Notes under the pieces: generated by a model
The model's database searches: none
Told to the model about the DNA's origin: nothing
The model's input: the letters and a program-made list of their open reading frames with translations, nothing else
Origin: Rossellomorea aquimaris
GTDB lineage: Bacteria; Bacillota; Bacilli; Bacillales; Bacillaceae_B
Reading direction: 5' to 3'
Assembly (NCBI RefSeq): GCF_008180865.1
Contig: NZ_VTEX01000001.1
Coordinates: 251,116-315,115, forward strand
DNA: 64,000 bases
Program-made: the position numbers and the translations under genes
Shown here: one piece after another, positions 52,759 through 61,614 of the stretch
Numbering within the stretch: the first letter of the stretch is position 1
Layout of the letters: every line of letters begins with the position of its first letter

Positions 52759-53655
52759 TTGAAATTACAAAACCTTTCCGAGCATTGCTATGCATTTACA
52801 GGGAGCGTTACCATTGGATACTGCATTAAAGAAGGAAAGGGCCTTCTTATTGACAGTGGTTTGGATGATTCTTCCATGAAGAAAGTGATCAAAATCTTAT
52901 CGAATGAAGGGCTGCCCTTGGATTTTTGTGTCATCACCCACGCCCACGCAGATCATTTTGGAGGAGCTCACTTCCTGAAGAAAAAACAAGGGACTTCATT
53001 GTTTGCTCCAAAACTTGAAAAAGCGATCATTGAGAATTCGATCCTGGAACCGATATATCTATTTAATGGAGCTAATCCCATAAATGATTTGAGAAATAAG
53101 TTTCTTGAAGGACAATCAGTGGTCATTGATGATGTGTTGAAGATTGGTGAGAATAGTATTGGTCCTTTCACTTTTGAAGTAATTGACTTACCGGGTCATT
53201 CATATGGTCAGGTAGGTCTGCTTGTTGATGATGTTTTATACGCGGCGGACAGTTATTTTGGCAGGGATACGTTGGAAAAGCATGTCATCCCGTTTATCAT
53301 CGATGCGGATCAAACACTGGATTCATTAGAAAAACTCCTTCACATACCATGCAAAGGAGCGATTCCGGGACACGGGGATTATGAAGAAAACTTTGTGAAA
53401 ACAGTTCAGGAGAATATCGATCTTCATGAAGAACGTATGAATTCTCTTCTGACATTAGTAAATGAAAGTAAAGAAGGCTTTGCTTTTGAAAAGATCATGA
53501 AAGAGTATTTGAATCTACACAAAATAACTGTATCAAATGTAGGGCAATGGCTTTTGTTCAGAACTTCGGTAACAGCTTATCTTACAAGTCTTGAACGAAA
53601 AAAACTCTTATCGTTCACGATCAGTAACAATGAACTCATCATTAAGCCCCACTAA
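52759..53655 (+). CDS. MBL-fold metallo-hydrolase
   Basis: A TTG start follows TTGGAGGT. The 298-aa protein has the metallo-beta-lactamase-fold metal site HAHADH (61-66), His in DLPGHSYGQVG, Asp in LYAADSYFG and His in AIPGHGDYE, so a binuclear centre is complete. Residues after 220 form a C-terminal helical region (MKEYLNLHKITVSNVGQWLL). It resembles glyoxalase-II-like hydrolases in general; the substrate is unknown. It ends 4 nt inside the opposing DUF421 gene. Confidence 0.88.
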   Translation: MKLQNLSEHCYAFTGSVTIGYCIKEGKGLLIDSGLDDSSMKKVIKILSNEGLPLDFCVITHAHADHFGGAHFLKKKQGTSLFAPKLEKAIIENSILEPIYLFNGANPINDLRNKFLEGQSVVIDDVLKIGENSIGPFTFEVIDLPGHSYGQVGLLVDDVLYAADSYFGRDTLEKHVIPFIIDADQTLDSLEKLLHIPCKGAIPGHGDYEENFVKTVQENIDLHEERMNSLLTLVNESKEGFAFEKIMKEYLNLHKITVSNVGQWLLFRTSVTAYLTSLERKKLLSFTISNNELIIKPH

Positions 53656-54326
53656 TAACCTTGTACTAAAAGGCTTTCTCCTTCTTCCCATTCAGCATAC
53701 ATAACGTCCTTTGAGGAGAGGAAGCCTTGTTTTTTTATTTCGCTTAAAAGCCAATCCTCCCTTTGTTCGGCAAGCTTTAAATTATCGTAAACGATTTCTC
53801 CATCCACAATTAAAGAAAGAGGAAGGGAAGCATTTTTTGCAGGTATATTAAGGTCTTGACGCTGTACGATTTCATAAAGCGGTTTTCTAATCACACTCAG
53901 CGTACCGTCAGACTCCAAAAGGGCAAATTCACATTCCCTTACTGAGAAAATATCTTTTGCACGAAGTAGATGCTGCAGTTGATTCAGATCTAAATGATTT
54001 TTCTTCAGCTCATCGAAGTTGATCTTCCCTTTATTGATGACTAAGGCAGGTGTACCTTCCAACATATGTCGAAACCTTCTGGATTTCTGGGTGAAATACT
54101 CTGTGAAAAAGATCAAACTCCCCCAAATAAAAATGGCAGCAAGGATTGGAAGTACAGTGATCTTTCCATCATAAAGGGAGTTCCCTACAAGTTCACCAAG
54201 AATTAATGCTGAAATGAAATCAAAGGCAGATATTTGAGTGATTTGAGTTTTACCGAGTATTTTTGTAAGAATCAATAAGGCAAAATATCCTACGATTAAC
54301 TCGATGGCAATTGACGTGATTCCCAT
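53652..54326 (-). CDS. DUF421 (YetF/YrbG-like) membrane protein
   Basis: The internal ATG after GAAGGGGGATC was chosen. The 224-aa protein has three N-terminal helices (LIVGYFALLILTKILGKTQI; FISALILGELVGNSLYDG) and a DUF421 tail (GTPALVINKGKINFDELKKN; LNQLQHLLRAKDIFSVRECE; PLSLIVDGEIVYDNLKLAEQ). It is a paralog of the spoVA-linked DUF421 gene but differs widely in sequence. It overlaps the metallo-hydrolase gene by 4 nt at the 3' ends. Confidence 0.88.
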   Translation of the reverse strand: MGITSIAIELIVGYFALLILTKILGKTQITQISAFDFISALILGELVGNSLYDGKITVLPILAAIFIWGSLIFFTEYFTQKSRRFRHMLEGTPALVINKGKINFDELKKNHLDLNQLQHLLRAKDIFSVRECEFALLESDGTLSVIRKPLYEIVQRQDLNIPAKNASLPLSLIVDGEIVYDNLKLAEQREDWLLSEIKKQGFLSSKDVMYAEWEEGESLLVQGY

Positions 54327-54408
54327 GAGGATCCCCCTTCCCATACACTTTCCCATTATCGACGAGTTGATATTGTAATATACTTCTTAATATGAATTGC
54401 AGGAAACA

Positions 54409-54456
54409 AAAAAGGAACAAGTAATTAAGCAGTTCTGCTTAATTACTTGTTCCTTT
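54409..54456 (-). terminator. yjcF terminator
   Basis: AAAGGAACAAGTAATTAAGCA pairs perfectly with its complement around GTTC; six Ts follow on the minus strand. The stem touches the yjcF stop codon. Confidence 0.92.
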
Positions 54457-54878
54457 TAGATATCCTTCTTCATTGTTTTATGAGGGATTCCTGCGTCCAG
54501 AAATTCATCAGATGTAACTTTGTAGCCTAAGCCTTCATAAAAAGGGATTGCATATGTCTGTGCATTTAACTTTAATAGGGATAAGTTCTCTTGCTTCGCA
54601 TATTTTTCAATGGCAAGCATGATTTCACGTCCGGCTCCTTTTCCCCTGACGGATTCTAAAACGCATATTCTTTCAACTTTCCCAAGTCCATCAAGAATAC
54701 GGAAACGGCCTGCACCTACAGCATGTTTTTGGTCGTAAAGAACAAAATGAGTGGAATCATTTTCGAATTCATCGATTTCTTCTTGGAGCGGAACCTTTTG
54801 TTCTTCCACAAACACTGTCTTTCTTATGTTGAATACCTCTTGGATCTGATCTTCTGTTTTTGCAACTTCGACTTTCAA
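54456..54878 (-). CDS. yjcF: YjcF, GNAT-family N-acetyltransferase
   Basis: This 140-aa GNAT protein has RKTVFVEEQKVPLQEEIDEF, the acetyl-CoA motif VLESVRGKGAGREIMLAIEK (RGKGAG) and AQTYAIPFYEGLGYKVTSDE with the conserved Tyr. It matches B. subtilis YjcF in length and in the order yjcH-yjcG-yjcF. It follows yjcG by 3 nt, so both are co-transcribed. Substrate unknown. Confidence 0.92.
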   Translation of the reverse strand: MKVEVAKTEDQIQEVFNIRKTVFVEEQKVPLQEEIDEFENDSTHFVLYDQKHAVGAGRFRILDGLGKVERICVLESVRGKGAGREIMLAIEKYAKQENLSLLKLNAQTYAIPFYEGLGYKVTSDEFLDAGIPHKTMKKDI

Positions 54879-54881
54879 CTC

Positions 54882-55409
54882 TTACTCTTCCTTTCCTAAA
54901 CGGAAGGTTTCGTAAACTGTCCAAGAGCCGTTTTCTAATTGATACAACAAGTGAAATCGGTCGATGGTTTCTTCATGATCGATTCCAAGCATACGCAATG
55001 ATCCGAAAATATCGGAGTGTTCATCATTTGAAAGCTTTTGTGCGACAGTTATGTGAGGAACGAAAGCGAATTCCGGCTCGTCACCCATGAAGTTTTGACT
55101 ATGCATGTCATCGTGTAAACCTTGCAGTTCAGGAGTGGAGTTCACCTTGAAATAGATTACATTGTTCACAGGCTGAAAAGAACTTACTTTGTACACTTTT
55201 AAATTGAAGGGATCGTATTTCTTTGAAATAACATTTAATTTATTAGCGATATCCTTGATTTGATCATCATCTGCACTAAATACATTCTTTAAAGTCAAAT
55301 GTGGTGGAACCAATGCATAATGAGGATCATAACGTTTCCTATAAGAGTTTGCGATATCTTGCAGCTTTTTCGATGGGAAAATGACTATACCATAATTCAT
55401 TTTCTTCAA
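54882..55409 (-). CDS. yjcG: YjcG, 2H-phosphoesterase / RNA ligase-like protein
   Basis: The 175-aa protein carries two HxT motifs, His37-x-Thr39 in [11 protein letters not shown] and His119-x-Thr121 in VPHITVAQK, the 2H phosphoesterase signature (LigT/CPDase). It is the UPF0477/YjcG type of Bacillus. Its nucleotide target is unknown. Third in the order from yjcH, with yjcF directly after. Confidence 0.92.
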   Translation of the reverse strand: MKKMNYGIVIFPSKKLQDIANSYRKRYDPHYALVPPHLTLKNVFSADDDQIKDIANKLNVISKKYDPFNLKVYKVSSFQPVNNVIYFKVNSTPELQGLHDDMHSQNFMGDEPEFAFVPHITVAQKLSNDEHSDIFGSLRMLGIDHEETIDRFHLLYQLENGSWTVYETFRLGKEE

Positions 55410-55537
55410 TCCTCCTCTATTTAACTATCTTTGTATTATGTATAGTATAGCAAATTTTTCAAAAATTTAATATAGGGCGAACGGATAGGATCTCCATTTA
55501 TCAAAGTGATTCGATAGCTCCCTGCATTCATTTAAGG

Positions 55538-55565
55538 AGAGGCAAGGGCGGTCCCTTGCCTATTC
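55538..55565 (-). terminator. Weak yjcH terminator
   Basis: GGCAAGGG pairs with CCCTTGCC around a 4-nt loop; the minus side has only a short pyrimidine tract. Confidence 0.6.
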
Positions 55566-55570
55566 GGGGT

Positions 55571-56296
55571 TTAGTTAAACATCATCTTCAAAGCACGTCT
55601 CAAATCGGGTTGCCAATGTTTCCATGTATGATCTCCGTCGAACTCATCGTAAAAGGAAGAGAATCTTTTTTGATCGAATGTCTCGTGAAGCTTACGGTTT
55701 GGCTTTAAGAAGTCTTTTACTTTGCCGTCCGTCGTTTTTACCTCTGTTTCCTGTTTACCGATGATATGGTAAATGCTTAACAAATGAGGTTGTGAGAAGT
55801 TTTCTACGGCTTCCAACACTTTCTCGTTCACGAAAGGTGACTGCAGAAGAACCTTGCCAAATGTATTTGGGTATTTTAATGCAGTCATCAATGAGACTGT
55901 GGCTCCTAATGAATCACCAACCAGGGCACGTCCCATTCCCATATGATAAGTTGGGTAATGCTCGTCCAGATATGGGACCAACTCGTGTGCTAAAAAGCGA
56001 ATGTAAGCATCATTTTCTTCACCATGTGGATGGTATTTTCTTCTCCGGTCCTCAACATCTTTATATGGAACTCCCACGATAATCATGTTTTCTATTTCCC
56101 TATTTTCGAGAAGTTCATCAGCCAGTCGAGGTATTCTTCCTAGCTGGAAGTAGTCCTTACCATCCTGGGTGATCAGTAGAGAATATTTATAGAGGGGAGA
56201 AAAAGTAGCTGGCAGGTATACGAGCATCTTAATCTCTTCATTCAGTTCTTTACTAAAGAGGTTTAATTCGGTTACAGTTCCTCTTGCGGTTGTCAT
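55571..56296 (-). CDS. yjcH: YjcH, esterase-like alpha/beta hydrolase
   Basis: The 241-aa protein belongs to the esterase D/enterochelin-esterase family. It has YSLLITQDGKDYFQLGRIPR, the nucleophile elbow RALVGDSLGATVSLMTALKY (Ser in GDSLG), and the acid-base region FSSFYDEFDGDHTWKHWQPD with the His. No signal peptide, so cytosolic. The exact substrate is unknown. It is 161 nt upstream of yjcG, separated by a weak hairpin. Confidence 0.9.
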   Translation of the reverse strand: MTTARGTVTELNLFSKELNEEIKMLVYLPATFSPLYKYSLLITQDGKDYFQLGRIPRLADELLENREIENMIIVGVPYKDVEDRRRKYHPHGEENDAYIRFLAHELVPYLDEHYPTYHMGMGRALVGDSLGATVSLMTALKYPNTFGKVLLQSPFVNEKVLEAVENFSQPHLLSIYHIIGKQETEVKTTDGKVKDFLKPNRKLHETFDQKRFSSFYDEFDGDHTWKHWQPDLRRALKMMFN

Positions 56297-56447
56297 GACG
56301 ATAGCCTCCTATAATCAGTGTGAACGTTTACAGAAAGATTGTATCATATTCTTCTCGATAATTCCCTAAAGCGGATTGCAATACGAAAATTCAAAAGAAT
56401 GATATAATTCATGTAAGTTTTTGGACAGTCCAGAAAGGGGTATCTCA

Positions 56448-57002
56448 ATGAATAAATCTGTACATTCAAGGGATGTAACGAAAGCTGCATTACAGAGGCT
56501 GAAAGATAGAGGCGTATCTATAGAAGATATTGCTGAAATCGTCTATGAAATGCAGTATCCATATAATCATGAGTTAAATATGGAAGATTGTATCGAAAGT
56601 GTGAAGAAAGTGTTGTTAAAAAGAGAGATTCAGCATGCGATTCTTGTAGGGGTAGAACTGGATCAACTTGCTGAAGAGAAGAAGCTTTCCGAACCACTTC
56701 AATCGATTGTAGAAACAGATGAAGGGTTGTTTGGAGTAGATGAGACCATTGCTTTAGGTGCAGCATTAGGATATGGAAGCATCGCTGTTACAACTTTTGG
56801 TCATTTGGATAAAAATAAAATCGGTATCATCCGTGACCTGGATACGAAGAACGGGAAGGGTGTTCATACCTTTTTAGATGATATCGTCGCAAGTATTGCG
56901 GCAAATGCTTCTTCGAGAATTGCACATAGCCTACGGGACCGTGAAGAAAATATTTCAGAGGAAGATAAGATGAAATTTGAGGATGAGGAATTGATTGGAT
57001 AG
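56448..57002 (+). CDS. Phosphatidylglycerophosphatase A-like protein
   Basis: The ATG 7 nt after AGAAAGGGG was chosen over a longer frame. The 184-aa protein matches the PgpA-like YpjQ family: VYEMQYPYNHELNMEDCIES, VDETIALGAALGYGSIAVTT, the aspartate motif RDLDTKNGKGVHTFLDDIVA. PgpA proteins dephosphorylate phosphatidylglycerol phosphate, but Bacillus YpjQ is soluble without the membrane helices, so its true substrate is uncertain. Confidence 0.82.
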   Translation: MNKSVHSRDVTKAALQRLKDRGVSIEDIAEIVYEMQYPYNHELNMEDCIESVKKVLLKREIQHAILVGVELDQLAEEKKLSEPLQSIVETDEGLFGVDETIALGAALGYGSIAVTTFGHLDKNKIGIIRDLDTKNGKGVHTFLDDIVASIAANASSRIAHSLRDREENISEEDKMKFEDEELIG

Positions 57003-57317
57003 CTCATTATCTGATATATAACAGGTGGACTGAAGATGAATAATTCCTCTTCAGTCTTTTTACTGTGGACAAACATGCGTCGGGGAAGAAAAAATGATTG
57101 GGGTAATGTAACCGCTTTATACATTTTGTATACATTTGTAAAATAATTGACATGACAAGAACAAGCCGTACAACAGATTTAAATCAGTGTGTAATGGATC
57201 TAGAATGGTTTTTTTATAAAAATTGTTAAAATTTTATGTATTTGATTTGACAAGATTGTTACAGACTGTGTTACAATTATTTCGGTAAAGTAGAAATTTA
57301 ATAGGGGGAATTAGAAT
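57003..57317 (+). promoter_or_regulatory. Upstream region of the TAXI-TRAP operon
   Basis: Two promoter-like pairs are visible: TTGACA, 16 nt, TACAAC (57147-57174) and TTGACA, 19 nt, TACAAT (57247-57277). A 12-of-14 match to the CcpA cre pattern lies at 57107-57120. No gene. Carbon control of the transporter is plausible but not shown. Confidence 0.45.
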
Positions 57318-58310
57318 ATGAAAAAACGCAGTTTTTATCTAAGCACTGCACTACTTCTAGTTCTATCTGTCATTCTTGCTGCATGTGGCGGCGGATCAGG
57401 TGGAGGATCATCTGAGGGTGAAGGTAACAAAGAGGTTGACTTCATTGGGATTGCTACAGGTGGAACAGGGGGTACATATTACCCGTTAGGCGGAACATTC
57501 GCTAAGATCATTGAAGACGAAACAGGAATCAAATCCTCTGCTTCTACTTCAGGGGCATCGGCTGAAAATATGGCGGCCATTAAAGATGGTAAAACTGAAA
57601 TCGCTTTTACACAAACCGATATCGCATCTTATGCATCTGAAGGAACTGAAATGTTCAGCGATAATAAAGTAGAAAACGCAAGAGGAATTGCCACACTATA
57701 TCCTGAAACGATTCAAATCGTTACAACAAAGGATTCTGGTATCAAGTCCGTTGAAGATCTGAAAGGGAAAGTTGTTTCTGTCGGTGAAGCAGGCTCTGGA
57801 ACTTTACTGAACGCGAAGCAAATCCTGGAGGTTCACGGAATTGCGCTAGAAGATTTAGAAGCACGTAATCTATCATTTGACGATTCAACTACTGGTATCC
57901 AGGATGGAACAATCGATGCGGCTTTCATTACTTCAGGTACTCCAACCGGAGCGGTTGAAGGATTGGCAGCAACGGAAGATATCACAATCGTTCCGGTTGA
58001 ATCCGGTAAAATCAGTGAACTGATCGAGAAATATCCATACTACTCTGAGGATGAAATTCCTTCAGGGACGTATAGTAAAGTCGATGAGGCAGTTACAACC
58101 GTTGCGGTTCGTGCAATGCTAGTAACAAATGCTGATATTTCCGAAGATGTAATCTATGATGTTACAAAAGCCATCTTTGAAAATACAGATGCAATCACTC
58201 ATGCTAAAGGTGAGTTAATCAAGGCTGAAGATGGACTAAAAGGTATGGGAATTGAATTACATCCTGGTGCGAAGAAATACTTTGATGAAAAAGGCGTTTC
58301 AATGGAATAG
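57318..58310 (+). CDS. TAXI-family TRAP solute-binding lipoprotein
   Basis: The 330-aa protein has a lipoprotein signal with LAAC (Cys23), a Gly/Ser linker, then the TAXI fold: IGIATGGTGGTYYPLGGTFA, TSGASAENMAAIKDGKTEIA, VSVGEAGSGTLLNAKQILEV. TAXI proteins feed TRAP permeases, often with C4-dicarboxylates or glutamate; the ligand is unknown here. It is the first gene of a run with the DUF1850 and permease genes. Confidence 0.93.
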   Translation: MKKRSFYLSTALLLVLSVILAACGGGSGGGSSEGEGNKEVDFIGIATGGTGGTYYPLGGTFAKIIEDETGIKSSASTSGASAENMAAIKDGKTEIAFTQTDIASYASEGTEMFSDNKVENARGIATLYPETIQIVTTKDSGIKSVEDLKGKVVSVGEAGSGTLLNAKQILEVHGIALEDLEARNLSFDDSTTGIQDGTIDAAFITSGTPTGAVEGLAATEDITIVPVESGKISELIEKYPYYSEDEIPSGTYSKVDEAVTTVAVRAMLVTNADISEDVIYDVTKAIFENTDAITHAKGELIKAEDGLKGMGIELHPGAKKYFDEKGVSME

Positions 58311-58430
58311 ATCCACACCAGCAGATGGACGAAGGGATAGGCCGCGTAAAACGGTCTATTCTTTTGTTTTGGTATAGGCAAAAAAAATGTTAAGTACAGC
58401 AGCAATAAATGGAATGGTGGGGACTTTGTT

Positions 58431-58949
58431 ATGAAGAAAATTTCATTCATAGGAACAATTCTCATTATTCTTGTTCTGTTATTCATCATCTTTATTCCCT
58501 TTCAAACATACCTGGTAATCGAGCCGAGGAGTACTGAAGGTGATCCTGTCCTTTTCAGACTTCCTGAAAATCATACATTTTCGGTTCGTTACACTCATTC
58601 TATTCATCTCTCAGAAGTAGAAGAGTTTTACCGCCAATCTACAAACCAAATTCAACAGACAAAATTGCTTTATGAGGATACTGCAATTGGTATGCCTGCA
58701 AATGCAGAAGGTAATGAAACCTTCGAGAGGACAGAAGAAGGAAAGTACTTAATTTCAAATATGAATAAAGTGTTTCCATACATTGATATTCGAATCGGAC
58801 AAGTGGTTGCCAATCATCGACTCATATTGGGTGATAAAGTCTATCCTTTAGCTGATTATTTCGATAAAGGGTCTGTCGTTCGAATGCATTTAAAGAAACA
58901 AACACTATATGATCAGTGGAAAGGAGTGACCGTTGTTGGGAAAAGATAA
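58431..58949 (+). CDS. DUF1850 protein of the TAXI-TRAP operon
   Basis: The 172-aa protein has one N-terminal membrane helix (ISFIGTILIILVLLFIIFIP) and an extracellular beta domain with the DUF1850 signature FSVRYTHSIHLSEVEEFYRQ and LYEDTAIGMPANAEG. Members sit between TAXI and TRAP permease genes and may help assembly or substrate handoff. Its 3' end overlaps the permease start by 17 nt. RBS upstream is weak (GGGGAC). Confidence 0.88.
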   Translation: MKKISFIGTILIILVLLFIIFIPFQTYLVIEPRSTEGDPVLFRLPENHTFSVRYTHSIHLSEVEEFYRQSTNQIQQTKLLYEDTAIGMPANAEGNETFERTEEGKYLISNMNKVFPYIDIRIGQVVANHRLILGDKVYPLADYFDKGSVVRMHLKKQTLYDQWKGVTVVGKR

Positions 58950-60921
58950 AGAATTTGAATCATTAACCTCTGAACAACAACAAGAATTATTAGAAAAATA
59001 TGATCCTGAATCATCAACGAGAAAGCTGCACCATGGAATGTTTAAATGGGTGATCTTCTATGGTCTATTAGCATTTTCATTATTTCAATTAGTCGCATCG
59101 ATCTTTCAATTCATCCCTAGACAATTATTATTATCGATTCATTTAGGGTTTGCTTTGTCACTTGTCTTTCTTCTTTTTCCTGCCAGGAAAAAGAATCTGC
59201 GAAAAGATAAAGTGGCATGGTATGACGTCGTTCTCTCTGTCATATCTGTAGGAATTGGTGCATACTGGCCGATTATGCAAGATGACATTGTCAGCAGGGT
59301 CGGTATTATGACATCACTTGATTTTTATGTTGGTTTTGCTGCGATGATCTTAGTATTGGAGGCAACCCGTCGTGCAGTCGGTTTCCCCATCACGATTATC
59401 GCATCTGCTTTCATTCTCTATATGTATTATGGTCGATTGATGCCTGGATTCCTTGCGCACAGGGGATATGATTGGGACGATATCGTGAAGACGATGTTCT
59501 TTACCAGCGAAGGGATCCTTGGCACGCCACTATATGTTTCAGCAACCTTCATCTTCCTATTCTTATTATTCGGGGCCTTCCTCGTTAAAACAGGCGTAGG
59601 GCAATATTTTAATGATTTAGCTGTTGCCATTGCCGGTAAACGCACTGGTGGTCCTGCTAAGGTTGCAATCTTCTCGAGTGCCCTGCAAGGAACGATCAGC
59701 GGGAGCTCCGTTGCAAACGTTGTAACATCTGGTTCCTTTACCATTCCAATGATGAAAAAGCTTGGCTATCGTAAAGAGTTTGCAGGTGGAGTAGAGGCAG
59801 CGGCCTCAACGGGTGGTCAGTTAATGCCGCCAATCATGGGAGCTGCAGCATTCTTAATGGTTGAATTCATTGGAGGCATCTCATACTGGGATATCGCAAA
59901 GGCTGCCACCATTCCTGCTCTTTTGTATTTTACAGGAATTTGGATTATGACTCATTTTGAAGCGAAGCGAATCGGTCTTCGCGGTCTTTCGGACGAAGAG
60001 ATGCCTAATCGTAAAGAAGTTTTAAAGAAAATCTACTTATTAATGCCGATTCTTACAGTCATTATTTTATTAGTGAGCGGTATGAGTGTTATGCGTGCAG
60101 CACTTTGGTCAATTGTTGCTACGGTCGTGATTAGCGCGATTCGAAAAGAGACAAGGATTGGCTTTAAAGATGCAGTTGACGCACTCGTAGACGGTGCACG
60201 TACTGCGCTTTCCGTAGCGGTAGCAACTGCGGCTGCAGGGATGATTGTCGGCGTAGTGACAAAAACGGGGTTAGGGCTGACACTTGCGAATGGGTTAGTT
60301 GATCTTGCTGCTGATCTAACAAATTCATCAGAAGGTAAACTAATCCTGACTCTGGTATTTACGATGATTGCATCGATTGTGCTAGGTATGGGATCACCGA
60401 CAACGGCCAACTACGTAATCACGTCCACAATCGCTGCACCGGCGATCATCTTGTTAGGTGCACCTGAGTTAGCGGCTCACTTATTTGTCTTTTATTTTGG
60501 TATCATTGCAGATATCACGCCGCCGGTGGCCCTTGCAGCATTTGCCGCCGCCGGGGTGTCAGGGGGAGAGCCAATACGGACCGGTGTCAATTCTGCTAAA
60601 TTAGCGATTGCAGCCTTTATTATTCCGTATATGTTCGTCCTGTCACCTGAGTTGCTGATGATTGATACAACCATTCCGAGATTATTATGGGTTGTCTTTA
60701 CGGCAATAACCGGAATGATGGCCATAGGGGCAGGAATGATTGGGTATTGGTACAGAAGAGTGTATGTGATTGAACGTTTCCTTTGTGTAGCAGCCGGTTT
60801 AATGCTGATCTATCCGGAGGGAAGCACAGACATCATTGGTTTAGTATTATTTGCTGTTATGCTTGCGTTACAATTCTTCATTAAAAGAGAAGACAAAACA
60901 CCAAAGAAAGCAACAGCATAA
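58933..60921 (+). CDS. TRAP transporter permease, 4TM-12TM fusion
   Basis: This 662-aa ion-coupled permease fuses the small and large TRAP subunits, as usual with TAXI proteins. About 17 membrane helices are predicted by eye. DctM landmarks include QGTISGSSVANVVTSGSFTI, MKKLGYRKEFAGGVEAAAST, GGQLMPPIMGAAAFLM and SPTTANYVITSTIAAPAII. The TTG start follows AAGGAG by 6 nt and lies inside the DUF1850 gene; a second TTG is adjacent. It ends at a strong bidirectional terminator. Confidence 0.93.
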   Translation: MLGKDKEFESLTSEQQQELLEKYDPESSTRKLHHGMFKWVIFYGLLAFSLFQLVASIFQFIPRQLLLSIHLGFALSLVFLLFPARKKNLRKDKVAWYDVVLSVISVGIGAYWPIMQDDIVSRVGIMTSLDFYVGFAAMILVLEATRRAVGFPITIIASAFILYMYYGRLMPGFLAHRGYDWDDIVKTMFFTSEGILGTPLYVSATFIFLFLLFGAFLVKTGVGQYFNDLAVAIAGKRTGGPAKVAIFSSALQGTISGSSVANVVTSGSFTIPMMKKLGYRKEFAGGVEAAASTGGQLMPPIMGAAAFLMVEFIGGISYWDIAKAATIPALLYFTGIWIMTHFEAKRIGLRGLSDEEMPNRKEVLKKIYLLMPILTVIILLVSGMSVMRAALWSIVATVVISAIRKETRIGFKDAVDALVDGARTALSVAVATAAAGMIVGVVTKTGLGLTLANGLVDLAADLTNSSEGKLILTLVFTMIASIVLGMGSPTTANYVITSTIAAPAIILLGAPELAAHLFVFYFGIIADITPPVALAAFAAAGVSGGEPIRTGVNSAKLAIAAFIIPYMFVLSPELLMIDTTIPRLLWVVFTAITGMMAIGAGMIGYWYRRVYVIERFLCVAAGLMLIYPEGSTDIIGLVLFAVMLALQFFIKREDKTPKKATA

Positions 60922-60923
60922 AA

Positions 60924-60970
60924 AAAATACGTGAGGCTGACCCTTTACCAGGTCAGCCTCACGTATTTTA
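60924..60970. terminator. Bidirectional terminator after the TRAP operon
   Basis: AAAATACGTGAGGCTGACC pairs perfectly with its complement across 8 nt, shared with the opposing WYL-like gene. Confidence 0.93.
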
Positions 60971-60978
60971 GTTTCCAA

Positions 60979-61203
60979 TTAGGATATGGTTCGTTTCTTA
61001 TAAGGAAGAAGAGGATAAGCGGCCAAAATATCATGTAGTCTGAATCTGCGGAAATCTTTTCGTAGAAAGCAATAGGCCAGAATAAAATCCCCATCAATTT
61101 TTTTAACGATGATTTTTCTTTTCGTACAAATGGATTCAGGAGTCATATAGATAATTTCAATGGGGCGTTGGTCCATGAATGAGCGCTGTAATACCGTATT
61201 CAT
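60979..61203 (-). CDS. WYL-like small protein, 74 aa
   Basis: This is a stand-alone WYL-type beta domain: FMDQRPIEIIYMTPESICTK, KIIVKKIDGDFILAYCFLRK, DFRRFRLHDILAAYPLLPYK. There is no DNA-binding HTH. AGAGGAG precedes the ATG. Such short WYL proteins occur in Bacillus with unknown role; WYL domains usually bind nucleotides or regulate partners. Confidence 0.75.
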   Translation of the reverse strand: MNTVLQRSFMDQRPIEIIYMTPESICTKRKIIVKKIDGDFILAYCFLRKDFRRFRLHDILAAYPLLPYKKRTIS

Positions 61204-61303
61204 TTGTGGGCTCCTCTCCAGGAAGTGTACTCACAGTATATGCGAACAAATGTTCCTTTATACATGAATTCCCAGAATATAAATGAATAGAACAAAAAAA
61301 TGA

Positions 61304-61331
61304 TTGACATTTTTCTCATCATGACTATAAT
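61304..61331 (+). promoter_or_regulatory. tRNA-Val promoter
   Basis: Perfect TTGACA and TATAAT, separated by 16 nt, lie 22 nt before the tRNA. Confidence 0.9.
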
Positions 61332-61352
61332 TTAATATATACCTTCCATCGC

Positions 61353-61424
61353 GACTTGTTAGCTCAGTGGGAGAGCACTTCCTTGACAGGGAAGGGGTCG
61401 TGGGTTCGAATCCCTCACAGGTCA
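61353..61424 (+). tRNA. tRNA-Val (anticodon GAC)
   Basis: The cloverleaf folds in 72 nt: acceptor GACTTGT/ACAGGTC with one G-U, D-arm GCTC/GAGC, anticodon stem CTTCC/GGAAG with loop TTGACAG (anticodon GAC, Val), a 5-nt variable loop, and T-loop TTCGAAT. The T-stem GTGGG/CCCTC has a U-U mismatch (50-64). CCA is not encoded (TAC follows the discriminator A), so it must be added by the nucleotidyltransferase. It is a lone gene with its own consensus promoter and terminator. Confidence 0.9.
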
Positions 61425-61430
61425 TACATA

Positions 61431-61478
61431 AAGAAAGCCTGCATCTTATTTAAAAGATGCAGGCTTTCTTCTTCTTTA
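61431..61478 (+). terminator. tRNA-Val terminator
   Basis: AAGAAAGCCTGCATCTT pairs with AAGATGCAGGCTTTCTT across a short loop, then pyrimidines. Confidence 0.9.
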
Positions 61479-61544
61479 ATATGTAAATCAATCTTTATAA
61501 AGGATTCTCAAAGTTACACGGCCTGCGCCGACTTGTCCTTCAAA

Positions 61545-61582
61545 GTAAAAAGGACTCTGTTGGAGATCATGTAAGAGTCCTT
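61545..61582 (-). terminator. Terminator of the 57-aa gene
   Basis: AAGGACTC pairs with GAGTCCTT across a 17-nt loop; on the minus strand five Ts follow. Confidence 0.7.
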
Positions 61583-61614
61583 GCCAAAATCATATTAAGA
61601 TATGATCACTTCTT

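Noticed and set aside
55450..55470. CodY box upstream of yjcG (AATTTTTCAAAAATT)
   Set aside because: It misses the central CWG positions of the motif (three mismatches) and is explained by AT-rich promoter sequence.
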